Below are positions 1-10,969 of a DNA stretch of 64,000 nucleotides, one piece after another. Below the pieces are notes generated by a model. The model searched no databases and was not told where the DNA came from. It worked only from the letters and a program-made list of their open reading frames with translations. Position numbers and translations under genes: made by a program. Every line of letters begins with the position of its first letter. Position 1 is the stretch's first letter. This stretch comes from Bacteroidota bacterium (GTDB lineage: Bacteria; Bacteroidota; Bacteroidia; AKYH767-A; OLB10): NCBI GenBank assembly GCA_016713445.1, contig JADJPB010000006.1, forward strand, positions 1-64,000, read 5' to 3'.

Positions 1-38
1 AATCTTTGAACGAATAATATCAATTATTTTCTTCATCA

Positions 39-2723
39 TTATTCTACTGGCATATTCTTTCTACGATTCATTCCAAAATCCAAAATTTTATCAATAAATT
101 CATACGGTTTATAATGAGATATGGCTGCTTGATGAAAGATACAAGTAGCTGGAGTCATTCCTGGCAAAGAATTAACTTCAATGAATATCACTTCAACTTT
201 TTCCGGAGAGAATATCCGAACAAACGCATCAATCCTTGAATAGCCTTCAATATTCAACAACATAGCAGCGCGTTCAAATTCTTTCTTTACTTGTGAAGAA
301 ATCTTTTTGTTGTCTTCAACGGAACTACTATATCGAGCTGGCGTAATATTCTGACCTTGGCCTGCCAGAAACTTCTCTTCCAGCGAAAGGATATCGCCTT
401 CTGACAATGCTTCTGAGGCTTCAAACACTTCATACACCAACTTTCCGCTTTCGTCAAAGGAGGTCAGCATACCTCCCGTGATCTCAATAAATTTCACAGC
501 TCCATTTGCTTTGATCAAGTCTTCAAACAAAATATACTGCTTCATCGGAAATTCCTCTTTTGGTTTTACGCCTAATATTTTCGCTTGCTGCTCATCTATT
601 TCAGGAGTGCTTCTGAACGTTAATCGAACGTAGGCTTCCAGTTCATCCTTTGATTTTATCAACTTCACTGCCGAACTGCAACCATCATCGGCGGGCTTGG
701 CTATGAATGGAAACGTAAATTTTTCTTGGATGGTATTTAGAAATTTTGCTGGATCGGTTAACCAGTCAAATTCTTGCGCCAAGAAATGAGCAGCTACATG
801 AAATCCGTTAGCAGCTAATAATTCATTTGTCTTATATTTATCAATGGTAATTTGAGAAGAAGCAGGACCCGAACCATTATAAGGCAATCCAATTTTTTCC
901 AATTCTTTCTGAAGGGAACCATCCTCCCCGGGTCTACCGTGCAAGGCAATAAACACAACATCTGATCGTTTTGCCAGTTCGTTAAATGAAATCTTCTCCG
1001 GAGCTTTTAAATTTTGCGAACTCGCAAAGCGCTTAGTGATCTCTTCACAAGATTTAATAATCAACTTTATCACAGGATGAATCTCAAAATGTTTAATTTT
1101 TTCCTGAATATCATCTGCATTATCCTTCAATAAGACATTTATAGGAACCGTATACATCTCATAAGCATTGGCACTACCTGTTAGAAATACGGGCAACACT
1201 TCATACTTTTCACTGGACGCTAGTTTCTCATAAATATTTCTTCCACTTTCGACAGAGATATGTCTTTCGGTAGAATATCCACCCAAGATAACGGCAGCGC
1301 GTATACGACTTTCACCTTCCTTCTTTTCTCCATCAATGAGTTTATCCAATCGAACAAGCAATTGATTCAACTTTCCATATTGGCGTGTATCGGTAATTCT
1401 ATTCTTGAGCGAAGTGTAGATGATATACGTGATAAACTGAGAAGGATTCATCCCTATCTCAGCTGCTTGATGAAAGAAAAAAGAACTGGGCATCATTCCG
1501 GATGTTGTATTCGGATCATTCAAAATAATTTTCCCATCACTTTTAATAAATCCATCGATGCGTGCATATACATTAAAATGTAAATCCGTAAACAACTTTT
1601 CGCATGCCGACCGAATCGATTGAATAGCATCATCTGGTAGTTGGATCGGCGTAATCTTTCGAGAAAGTCCTGGAAGGTACTTTGAACGGTAATCAAATAA
1701 TTCCTTTCCCTTTCTAATTTCTGTGGGGGGCAAAGCAACAGGCTCCCCCCTTTCATTTTCCAAAACAATACATGAAAATTCTTTTCCTTCGATAAATGAT
1801 TCAACAATCACTGTACTTTCACCATCCCTAGCGTATAGGGTAAGTTCGATTTCATTTTCAGCAAACAAATCCATCAACACCGACAACAATTCTTCCGGAT
1901 GATAAAACATGCGATTACCGATCATCAAAGGAAGTCCAATTCCTTCTCTGATGTCGCACAATTCGCGTACATAATTCACCTTCGATTTAAAATCGAGTGC
2001 ATCCCAAAATTTCTTAGTTAGCGTTCGAATAAAAAATGCTTTATCAAGACTTGCAGAAAAAACATCAAATGCTTCTGTTTGTAACACACTTATACCAATA
2101 GAAGATCCTTGATTAGCAGCTTTAACGACACTTGGAATTCCGGTTACTGATTTTACTTTTTCAAAAAGTTCCATGCGATTTCCTGCAATCCACTCCTGGC
2201 GTTGTATGGTAACAAAATTAGGCATGTCAAAACCTGCATTCTTCATCAATTGTTTTTGAATCGCCTTATTCATTCCAATCGTTGACGAGAGAATACCGGA
2301 TCCGGTATATGGAATTCGGAGGTATTCCAACAATCCTTGGATACGACCATATTCACCATCTGAACCATGCAAACACAAAAACGCTAGATCCATCATAGAA
2401 GAAAGTGCAGAAGGTTCGATGCGTGAACCCATCTTATGAATCAACTTCCCTTGTTCTTGACGATCTAACTCACCTAGACTTTCTGCATACACCTGAAACT
2501 CATGCACTGAATTGGGCAATCCATCAGCAGGTGGGTAAAAATCACGAATACTACCTTTATAGATAAACTCCCAAGTAAGCAGAACAAAATTTCCGAAGCT
2601 ATCTACAAAAACAGGGATCGGTTCAAAGATCGATTTATTTAAATTATCATAAACTGTACGTCCTCCGGCAAAAGAAACTTCCCTTTCTCGGGAATTTCCT
2701 CCGAAGATAACACCAATGCGCAT
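39..2723 (-). CDS. Tandem D-alanine--D-alanine ligase-like fusion (two ATP-grasp ligase units)
   Basis: About 894 residues, twice the length of a normal D-Ala--D-Ala ligase, which makes the peptidoglycan dipeptide in the cytoplasm. Each half starts with the ligase N-terminal motif: GGNSREREVS near residue 8 and GGYSTERHIS near residue 480, both keeping the Glu that contacts the first D-Ala. Each half also has an ATP-grasp glycine/serine loop (GSSIGIS; DDGCSSAV). The metal-binding end is canonical in the second half (EVNSLPGMTP) but altered in the first (NDPNTTSGMMP), so the first unit may be impaired or have another specificity. An upstream Met at 2741 is possible, but a TAnnTTTG box covers it (2746-2739), so I take the Met at 2723, where MRIGVIFGG matches family starts. 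The double-unit architecture is seen directly; its substrate is not known from sequence. Confidence 0.85.
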   Translation of the reverse strand: MRIGVIFGGNSREREVSFAGGRTVYDNLNKSIFEPIPVFVDSFGNFVLLTWEFIYKGSIRDFYPPADGLPNSVHEFQVYAESLGELDRQEQGKLIHKMGSRIEPSALSSMMDLAFLCLHGSDGEYGRIQGLLEYLRIPYTGSGILSSTIGMNKAIQKQLMKNAGFDMPNFVTIQRQEWIAGNRMELFEKVKSVTGIPSVVKAANQGSSIGISVLQTEAFDVFSASLDKAFFIRTLTKKFWDALDFKSKVNYVRELCDIREGIGLPLMIGNRMFYHPEELLSVLMDLFAENEIELTLYARDGESTVIVESFIEGKEFSCIVLENERGEPVALPPTEIRKGKELFDYRSKYLPGLSRKITPIQLPDDAIQSIRSACEKLFTDLHFNVYARIDGFIKSDGKIILNDPNTTSGMMPSSFFFHQAAEIGMNPSQFITYIIYTSLKNRITDTRQYGKLNQLLVRLDKLIDGEKKEGESRIRAAVILGGYSTERHISVESGRNIYEKLASSEKYEVLPVFLTGSANAYEMYTVPINVLLKDNADDIQEKIKHFEIHPVIKLIIKSCEEITKRFASSQNLKAPEKISFNELAKRSDVVFIALHGRPGEDGSLQKELEKIGLPYNGSGPASSQITIDKYKTNELLAANGFHVAAHFLAQEFDWLTDPAKFLNTIQEKFTFPFIAKPADDGCSSAVKLIKSKDELEAYVRLTFRSTPEIDEQQAKILGVKPKEEFPMKQYILFEDLIKANGAVKFIEITGGMLTSFDESGKLVYEVFEASEALSEGDILSLEEKFLAGQGQNITPARYSSSVEDNKKISSQVKKEFERAAMLLNIEGYSRIDAFVRIFSPEKVEVIFIEVNSLPGMTPATCIFHQAAISHYKPYEFIDKILDFGMNRRKNMPVE

Positions 2724-2738
2724 TTTTTCCATGAATGG

Positions 2739-2746
2739 CAAAGTTA
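2739..2746 (-). promoter_or_regulatory. Candidate -7 promoter element for the tandem ligase gene
   Basis: Read on the minus strand this is TAACTTTG, an exact match to the Bacteroidota -7 consensus TAnnTTTG. It sits 16 nt before the ATG at 2723, so transcription would start just before that codon, which favours it over the Met at 2741. No convincing TTTG is found at the -33 position, so support is partial. Confidence 0.4.
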
Positions 2747-2826
2747 ATGAATTCAGGGTGCTCCACCTATGAAAACCCAGTAGATTTCAAACCTCGAATG
2801 TTAACATGTTCGTCATAAAATAAAAC

Positions 2827-3420
2827 CTATGATAAGCGGTTAGACTCAAAAAATCCCTTCAACTTTTGCAATGCTTTCGCTCTATGACTCATCGTATTTT
2901 TAGCATTTTCATCCATCTCTGCAAAAGTCAATAACTGACCATCCGGAATGAAAATCGGGTCGTAACCAAAACCATTATTTCCTCTTTTCTCCTCTGAAAT
3001 CACCCCAAAAATTCGACCTTCAAATTGATAACATTCGCCCTGGTAAATCAGTGCCAATATTGTCACAAAAGATGCTCTTCTATTCTCCGTTTCTTTCAAC
3101 TCCGAGAGCACCAAATCCATGTTACGTTCAGCAGAAATTGGGAAGCCACTATAAAACGCAGAATCTACTCCGGGTCGCCCATTCAAATTCTCAATCTCCA
3201 AGCCACTGTCATCTGCAAGGCACTCAATTCCAGTTGATTCCCATACAAACATTGCTTTTTGAACTGCATTTCCTTTGATAGTTCCCTTAGTTTCAGGTAG
3301 TTCAGCTGTGACTCCGGCATCCTTTAAACTCTTCAAATCGAAACTTTTCGGGAGGATTTTACGTATTTCAAGTACTTTATACGGGTTATTAGTAGCCAGT
3401 ACTAAACTTATCTTATGCAT
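2827..3420 (-). CDS. rdgB: RdgB/HAM1 family non-canonical purine NTP pyrophosphatase
   Basis: Hydrolyses dITP, XTP and related damaged purine triphosphates to monophosphates, keeping them out of DNA and RNA. The N-terminus LVLATNNPYKVLEI matches the family motif (ATNNxxKxxEI). ADDSGLEI is the catalytic acidic loop, and GRPGVDSAFYSG, GNNGFGYDPIF and the C-terminal SHRAKAL are all in family order. Length is about 197 residues, normal for the family, starting at the Met of MHKISLVLATNN (3420); an upstream Met at 3438 would add six non-conserved residues. It lies downstream of nothing obvious on its strand and overlaps the promoter region of the divergent PKD gene. The identification is solid; no oddity in the reading frame. 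Confidence 0.95.
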   Translation of the reverse strand: MHKISLVLATNNPYKVLEIRKILPKSFDLKSLKDAGVTAELPETKGTIKGNAVQKAMFVWESTGIECLADDSGLEIENLNGRPGVDSAFYSGFPISAERNMDLVLSELKETENRRASFVTILALIYQGECYQFEGRIFGVISEEKRGNNGFGYDPIFIPDGQLLTFAEMDENAKNTMSHRAKALQKLKGFFESNRLS

Positions 3421-3453
3421 ACTCTTATCTTTGAACAAATAACAAGCACTAAA

Positions 3454-6400
3454 ATGAGGAATTTCACTACAATCATTTGGGGACTCATCCTGATTTTCTC
3501 AACAACGCAAGGCTATAGTCAATGTCCTCCAAATAATTTTACGATAAGTGATACTGTTTGTCCTACCCAGTCACTCATAATTGACAATAGTCTTTCATCT
3601 GCAACCGCATTCAACTGGGATTTTTGTACCGGGGATTTAGATTCGTTGCCAACAGCAGTAGCATTACCGCTCATTGGTGGAACATTAAGTTATCCAATGA
3701 ATATGAAGATGATGGAGGTAGATGGTAATCATTACGGATTTATTGTGAATTCCTTCGGAGGTAATTATATCACCCGTTATGATTTTGGAAATTCACCTGC
3801 CAATGCACCTACAGCAACCAACTTAAACAGTGACCCTTACTAGGCAACAACACTACAGGAATTGACATTGTGAAAGAAGGTAGCAAATGGTACATGTTTA
3901 TCACCGCATCGACAACCAATGCTTTATTAAGATATGAGATGGACTCCATCACACAAATTAATCCTCCTTTAGTTAATTTAAATATTTCCGGATTGGCTGG
4001 ACCCAACTCCATCAAAATAATTGATGATTACGCTTTCATTTCCAACAATTCATCAGCAGAAATTACTCGATTAAGTTTTGGCGGAAGTTATACCAATGCA
4101 CCTGTTGCAATTGCTCCAATACCTACAGGAGTATTTAACAATTTCGGAATTGATGTTGCTTATGATTGTGTAAGCAACAAATACATTGGATACACCACAT
4201 CGTCAGCGTTTGGTTTACTTTCAAAAATTGATTTCGGCACTTCTTTGAGCAACACACCTTCAGTTTCCACCGCTGCGAATTCTATTTGGACGTCTCTTGG
4301 CCTTCAGCTAGTACAAGAAGAAGGAAACTGGCATATATTTCTAGTGACCGAAAACAACAACTTCTACCACTATAAAGTTGGGAGTTCATTAGACCAACCC
4401 TTAACGTTAGATTACACGACTGCCTTCGGAGGCATAATGAACAATCCACAAAACATACAAATGACCAAAATAGGTTCAGACTGGATTGGTATAATTCCCA
4501 ATAGACTTTTGTTTTCTATTGTAAGAATTCAATTTCCTCAAGGATGCAGTGGAACGGCAAATGCTTACTCGACACAATCACCTGCAGGAATTTCGTTTTC
4601 TCCGACACAACTTGGATACAACACATTTGAATTAAAAGAAACCCATGCGAATGGAAGCATACAATACTTTTTAGACTCAGTGTTGGTGCAACTATCTCCG
4701 CCGGAAGCGAATTTCAGTATGAGTAGTGGTTGTATAAATAGTCCTGTTACTTTTACAGATTTAAGTACAATTTGCTATGGCACTATCACCGGTTGGCAAT
4801 GGGATTTTGGAGACGGAAATTCATCTTCTCTTTCATCACCTTCTCACAACTATGCTTCAACAGGAACTTTTGCAACAACCTTAAAGGTATATAGTTCAAA
4901 TGGAGACAGTGCCAGCGTACAACAAAACGTTACTATTCACGAAACACCTGTAGCTTGGTTTACAAGACAAGACAGTGCTTGTGTTGGTAGCGATGTTATT
5001 CTTACGGATTCAAGTACAAGCAATGACGGTATTCTTCAACAATGGGATTGGGAATTTGGAGACGGTGATGGCGGGAGTGGAAATACAATTTCTCATTCTT
5101 ACTTAAATGCCGGAATTTATTCCATTGAGTTAATTTCCACAACCGTATTTGGATGTTCAGACACGGCAGTACGAACGATAAATATAAATCCAGGTCCAAT
5201 ATCCGATTTTCAAATCTTCAATACATGTGCTGGAGAAACTGCTCAGTTCTTAAATACAACAACAGCAGCCGGTACCAGCATACTTTCTACATCATGGGAT
5301 TTTGGAGATGGTAACAACAGCTCACAAACCAATCCAACCAATTCCTTTTCAACGATTGCAAACACCTACAACATTATATTGATTTCTGCAGCCATTAATG
5401 GATGTTCCGATACCTTAACCAGAGCAGTAAGAATAGCGAATCAACCTTTGCCCTGGTTCACAATGAATACTGACACCGCTTGTACATTTGCAAGCATTCA
5501 GCTTACAGATAGTTCAATTGCTGGAGCTGGTGATACCATCAACAAAAGACTTTGGGATTTTGGAGATGGGTCAGTAGATAGTACAACACTAAACCCCAAC
5601 CATATTTATACAACTCCTGGCACTTACACAATAAGACTAACGGTTCAAAGTCCTGAAAACTGCGACTCTAGTATCACAAGAACATTACTCATTATTGAAA
5701 GTCCAATTGCGCTGTTTACGGTCAACAATGTTTGCGCAGGGGAAACTTCCAACTTCATGGACTTGTCGACAGCACCGGCTGGGTCAATTATCACCGAATG
5801 GACATGGGCATTTGGAGACACCAATACATCAGCCTTTTCATCGCCAACACATATGTATGCTGATACTGGATACTTTAATGTATCTTTAATCGTAAAGAGT
5901 GATATTGGATGTTATGATACCGTAACTTCCAATACACAAGTTTACTCCTTACCCAACTCTTGGTTCACATTTGATTTGGCATGTACTGGAACGCCAGTTC
6001 AATTTACAGACAGCAGTTCAATAACAGGAAGCACTCTTAACAATTGGAATTGGTCATTTGGAATACCTGGATCCACAAGTGCATTACAACATCCAACCTA
6101 CATCTACAACGATGCATTAGCATTTCCCGTAACATTAATAGTTACTTCTTCACAGGGTTGTTCAGACACTACTACACGTATTGCTTTAATCAATCAATCG
6201 CCCGAATTTACATTTAGTTCACCGGACCACTGCTTTGGTTTCAACAATCAATTTGCAGCAACTCCATCTCCAGGGTCAACAAGCAGTTATTCTTATTTAT
6301 GGAATTTCGGAGACAGTACAGCATCTTTTTTACCACAACCAACGCATACATTTGGCAACCAAGGATTGTATTCAGTCTCATTACTTGTGACCGACATAAA

Positions 6401-7511
6401 CAATGGATGTATTTCAGAATTATTTGATAGTTTAACTGTATATGGCTTACCATCTGCAGGATTCACCAACTCTAACACATGCATTGGATCGGTTGTTATT
6501 TTTCAGGATACAAGCACTTCTCTTCATGGAAATATAATTAATTGGAATTGGACCTTAGGAAATTCAGGCAATTCAATTTTACAGAATCCAGCTATAATTT
6601 TTAACAATAGCGGAACACAAAATATAAAACTCGTTGTTACATCATCTTTCGGTTGCAGCGACTCTTCCACCAAGGTCATCACTATTCATGACTTACCTAT
6701 TGTTTCCATTGATGCTTCGCCAAATTACGGAGCACCTCCATTAAGTGTACAATTCATCAACAACTCTGACCCCGGAACCTATGATTGGAATTTTGGTGAT
6801 GGAACTCCAAATTCATCAGCGCAAGCTCCGGCACATATCTTTAATGATACTGGACTTTACCAAACGAATCTAACCGTATTCAATCAAAACGGATGCGAAG
6901 ACACTAGAAGTCTAAATATCTACGTACAAATTCCAAGACGCGATCTAAGCATTAACGGTGTATCCTTTCTCAAAATAAATAATAAGTGGGTAATGAAAGC
7001 TATTGTTGCAAATTTAGGAAATGAAGATGCCAGTGAGTTTGAATTAAAAGGAAATTTAAGTGGTGAAAATGTTTTTTACAACACTTTTAAATATGACACA
7101 TTAAAATCAGGTAACATCAAAGAGTACACATTCAACACATCTTTGCAAGCAGGCACTGCTATTCCTCCATTCTTTTGTGCTGAAGTAATTAGTGTAAACG
7201 GACAACAAGATATGAATCCCTCGAACGATCGCTTTTGTCGGAGCAGTTCAACTTCATTCGAGATATTCAATGTTTATCCGAACCCATTTAACGATCAAAT
7301 TTACATGGGTGTAAATATGCTTCGCAAAGAAGATATCCTCATCTCATTAGTAAATATGAATGGTAGTATTGTTTTTGAAAACAAAAGCTATACACTTGAT
7401 GTAGGTTTAAACACCTTATCTATTCCGTTAGGTCAACTTGCCAGTGCTGTGTACGTATTAAAAGTAAGCTATCAGGACTCCAACCAATATTTCAGGATTG
7501 TTCGCGATTAA
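3454..7511 (+). CDS. Secreted PKD-repeat protein with N-terminal propeller-like repeats and T9SS sorting domain (one frameshift)
   Basis: About 1,350 residues once rejoined. An Sec signal peptide (MRNFTTIIWGLILIFS, ending near GYSQ) is followed by roughly 400 residues with a recurring unit of the type DFGxSxxNxP (RYDFGNSPANAP, RLSFGGSYTNAP, KIDFGTSLSNTP), suggestive of a beta-propeller. Nine PKD domains follow, each with a WxFGDG-like core. The last ~80 residues are a type A T9SS sorting domain (VYPNPFNDQIYM through to FRIVRD). The frame breaks near 3838-3843: reading jumps from NLNSDPY to GNNTTGIDIV, consistent with one T lost from a TTACTTAGG-like run. A TAnnTTTG box (TATCTTTG, 3426-3433) lies 20 nt before the ATG. 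Likely exported across the outer membrane as an adhesin or surface-layer component; ligand unknown. Confidence 0.85.
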
Positions 7512-8418
7512 TAAACCATCGATTAAAAAGGTTTAAAACAAAATATTTTAAAACAACCAGTGTGCGTTTTTCAAAAATACACAACGGATACGTACGAAAA
7601 GCTTTAAATAAATAGTGAATACTTCTTTTTATTTGATTGTCCAACATCAAGTGAAGTGAGTTATAGGTATCGGAATAAGCATCCATTTTATTCCAATACA
7701 TACCAAACTTCTTACTCACTTCAGCATCTTTGAAAGAGTATTTCATTGCCAGCATTTTTCTGCGAATGAGTTTACCCTCTTCAATTTTAACTACACTTCT
7801 TTCATCGTGCAAAACTAAACATGCACAAACTCTGGGATCTCTTTTTAAGCCAAAATTCACTGCTAAGCGAATCCACAACTCCCAGTCTTCTGATCCCGAT
7901 AAATTTCGATCTTCATTAAAAGGAAACAACAAAGCTTCTTGACGGCGGACAAAAACGCCAAGGCAACTCAATGGATTTCCTTTTAACAAGAAATAAATAT
8001 CGCTACCATCATACTTATGTACAAAACCAATACTTTCTTTACCAAAACTACGAACTTCGTAACCTAGGTGAAAAAAAACAATGTTTTCTTGATCATTTAA
8101 ATTTTTAGCTGCAGTACTTAAATAATGCGGATATAGAAGATCGTCTGAATCTAAAAAAGTAACATAGTCTCCCTCTGCAATTCTCACTCCTGCATTTCGT
8201 GCAGCACCCCTTTCGGAGTTCTCAATCCGAAGGTATCGAATTCGCGGATCTGTAATGGTTGAAACCACTTCAGGTGTCGTATCCGTGCTTCCATCATCCA
8301 CTATAATTACTTCAAAATTGGAATATCGTTGCTCTAATGCCGACTTAACCGCCAATAAAATAAATTCAACTCGGTTGTAAGTTGGAATTATGATAGAAAA
8401 TTTAAGATTACGATTCAT
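7492..8418 (-). CDS. Family 2 glycosyltransferase
   Basis: A 308-residue GT-A enzyme that would transfer a nucleotide-activated sugar to a growing surface glycan on the cytoplasmic face of the inner membrane. Seen directly: the N-terminal IIPTYNRVEFI strand-loop, VDDGSTD (UDP-binding), and FLDSDDLLYP carrying the DxD-type metal site. The C-terminal ~100 residues are basic and may contact membrane. It is the last gene of the minus-strand glycan operon, overlapping the preceding glycosyltransferase gene by 11 bp; its 3' end overlaps the convergent PKD gene by 20 bp. Donor and acceptor cannot be told from sequence. Confidence 0.88.
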   Translation of the reverse strand: MNRNLKFSIIIPTYNRVEFILLAVKSALEQRYSNFEVIIVDDGSTDTTPEVVSTITDPRIRYLRIENSERGAARNAGVRIAEGDYVTFLDSDDLLYPHYLSTAAKNLNDQENIVFFHLGYEVRSFGKESIGFVHKYDGSDIYFLLKGNPLSCLGVFVRRQEALLFPFNEDRNLSGSEDWELWIRLAVNFGLKRDPRVCACLVLHDERSVVKIEEGKLIRRKMLAMKYSFKDAEVSKKFGMYWNKMDAYSDTYNSLHLMLDNQIKRSIHYLFKAFRTYPLCIFEKRTLVVLKYFVLNLFNRWFINREQS

Positions 8419-9524
8419 ACATTTTATAAAGTGCGTTCATCATTACTTCTACTTTAAACCTTGACTCTACCACCTTTCCACCTTCTGATTTAAGACTATT
8501 CCTCAACTTTTCATCCTCCAGCAACCGTGAAATACCCTCAAAAATAGAGTCACTATTCTTAAAGGGGACTACAACAGCATTCTTCTCATGTTCAATAAAC
8601 TCACGTGCTATGCCCGATAATGTAAATACTGAAGGTACACCAGCTGCAAGGGCTTCCACATAGGTTTGTCCAAATGCTTCAGCTTCTGCATCGATCGGAG
8701 TATGTACAAATATATTGAAGAGTTGATACAAAATGGAAATATCCTTCTCAAAACATATTGTAAGGTAGCTGTTCGAGGGAAGAACTTTCAGCTGAGAATT
8801 CAATTGCTGGGAATAATCACCGTTTGCATTGGCAAGAATCAAGAAAGCATTCGGGTAATTCCTCAACAATTTCTCAAATGCGGGAATTATATATTGAATA
8901 CCCTTCCATTCTGTGAAACGGGAGATCACACCGATGACAGGACACCGATCATCGACATTATACCGAGCTTTCATTGCCTTGATCAAAGATTGATCGGGAT
9001 GAGTAAAAGATTCGAGTTCAAACCCATGATTCACCAAATAAATTTTATCCTTCTTCACTTGCTCTTTCTATTAAAACCGAAGTCACATTTTCAGAAATTG
9101 AGGCTATGTGCGTTGAAAATTTATTAACTAAACGATCAAATTTTACCATTTTAGGTGCATAGTCAAAATGATAGGTTGAATGATGTCGGGTATATATTCT
9201 CTTAGGAACACCCATCAGAAAGGCAGCAGTCATGCCTATTAAATTTGCTTCGAACAAATGGCAATGAACAATTGCAGGGTGGATTTTTCGAATTAACTTT
9301 ATCAAATTCCATAAAGCCATCGGATAATTTCTTTTTGATTTAGAAAAAATAAAAAACACATTCCGTTCCCTTTGCACAAATAAATCATACAACTCTGGTC
9401 GGGTCGTATTAATAAAAACATAAGACACTTCATATTTGGAATGATCCAAGTATTTATCTAACCAATCAAAACCGAGAGAATAGTTAATTCCAGAAATAAT
9501 GTATAAAATTTTTATTCTTTTCAA
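8408..9524 (-). CDS. Family 4 glycosyltransferase (one frameshift)
   Basis: A GT-B fold enzyme of about 370 residues in two frames. The N-terminal part (9045-9524) has IKILYIISGINYSLG and HCHLFEANLIGMTAAF typical of GT4 acceptor domains. The C-terminal part (8408-9058) has VISRFTEWKGIQYIIPAF and EAEAFGQTYVEALAAGVP, the nucleotide-sugar site with the E(x7)E motif. The break is near 9045-9058, where a one-base change joins IERA to KKDKIYLVNHGFE. The start is a TTG at 9524; an ATG at 9570 opens another frame (MIEDVNQNVFKGLVGIEK) and could be the true start if a second indel exists near 9520. Part of the minus-strand glycan operon. Confidence 0.8.
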
Positions 9525-9669
9525 TTCCTACAAGTCCTTTAAACACATTCTGATTCACATCTTCAATCATAGGTATTTAACATACGGCACATGCAATACT
9601 AACCTATAATTTCGATAACAAACTTAGTTAATTCGAACCAACACAACCAAAAGCCTCTTAAGTACATTC

Positions 9670-10969
9670 TTAAGCATTTAACTTCTTCTTCACCGCTTCT
9701 TGGATGAGACCCGCCAATATTTCCGCTTGTTTTTCACGGGAATAAAAGAAATCTTTCCTGATCCCCTTCTACAAACACATCTCCATATTTTAACCACGTC
9801 GCATACAATTCATTCAAAGTATCGACAAACTCTTGAGTAGAATTGGCAGTTGATCCACACTTACTCTCTTTCACCAAAGCATCCAAAGCATCATCATCAC
9901 CGGGAGCTATGAGAACATAATTGCCAGAGGCAATATAATCAAAAGCTTTTGTAGAAATTATACCTCGAACACCTTTCCATCCTGAATAAGATAATACATG
10001 AGCGTTTAATGTTTCCTGTAGCGCTTCTGACTTACTAACTCGGCCTGAAATATGCAAATACTCGGCAGGCAAAGACTTCACAATCTTATTCGATACTTCT
10101 GGAAGTGAGGTGGCACCGATAAATCGAATATTTACTAAATCACTGGATTTATCAGCTATAAACTCGTTCAAACCGTCCAACAAAATAGAAAGATCTTGTT
10201 GAGGATATAAACTACCAATAATAGAAAAGACAAACTTGGTTGACCTTTCCTTACGCATGGAGGCAAACATTTTCGATTCATACCCATTATATACAATATG
10301 CACGGGAGCTTTTGTAAATCGATGCATCACGGAAACAAATGGTTCAACAATGACGGTGACTAAATCAACATTCTTCAACCATTTTTTATAATAAGATGAA
10401 TAACACAAATCCCACAACTTCTGTTTAACAGAAGGATGATAAGGAACCGATAACATCATGTTATTCCACAAATCCCTGATGTCAGCTACCACCACTGCTT
10501 CAGAATGTTTTTTAATAACAGGAATCAATTCCAAAATATTCGAAGGAGGGCTAGATACCACTACAGCATCGTACGAATTTTCCTTCAGCTGTTCAATCAC
10601 TTGATTCTTAAAAGTGAGCCAACCGTCCACTTCCGTATTAAATCTTCCTAACACTCCCAACCCAAAAAAATCGATATTCCCACATATTTTCGCCAGCCAT
10701 TTGCTTTGTTGAATCCATTGATTTAATCGATAAGTTTTACTAGGTAAATACAAAACATCATACTGTTCCGATTTTTTTAATTGAGGAGGTGTTTTATTCT
10801 CCTTAATAAAATCATCCCAAGTACTCTCGTCTCCATTCCAATTCCGAGTTAAAATAAATGGCTTAATTCCATGCTTACTAAAATTTTCTGCCCACGAAAA
10901 TTGACGCCACGAAGGTGCGCCAGTACAAGGAGGAAAATAATAAGAGATCACAAGTACTCGCAACATCAC
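9670..10969 (-). CDS. Glycosyltransferase, GT4-like (frameshift near the C-terminus)
   Basis: About 430 residues. The N-terminus VLVISYYFPPCTGAPSWRQ is typical of GT4-like enzymes in Bacteroidota glycan loci, and the C-terminal domain has FSIIGSLYPQQDLSILLDGL and STKAFDYIASGNYVLI. The frame closes early at 9734 after QERFLLFP, but removing one base of the CTTTTATT run near 9743 lets it continue as YSREKQAEILAGLIQEAV to a stop at 9670-9672, which is the usual end for the family. It overlaps the asparagine synthase gene by 4 bp (ATGA), indicating translational coupling. Sugar specificity unknown. Confidence 0.82.
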
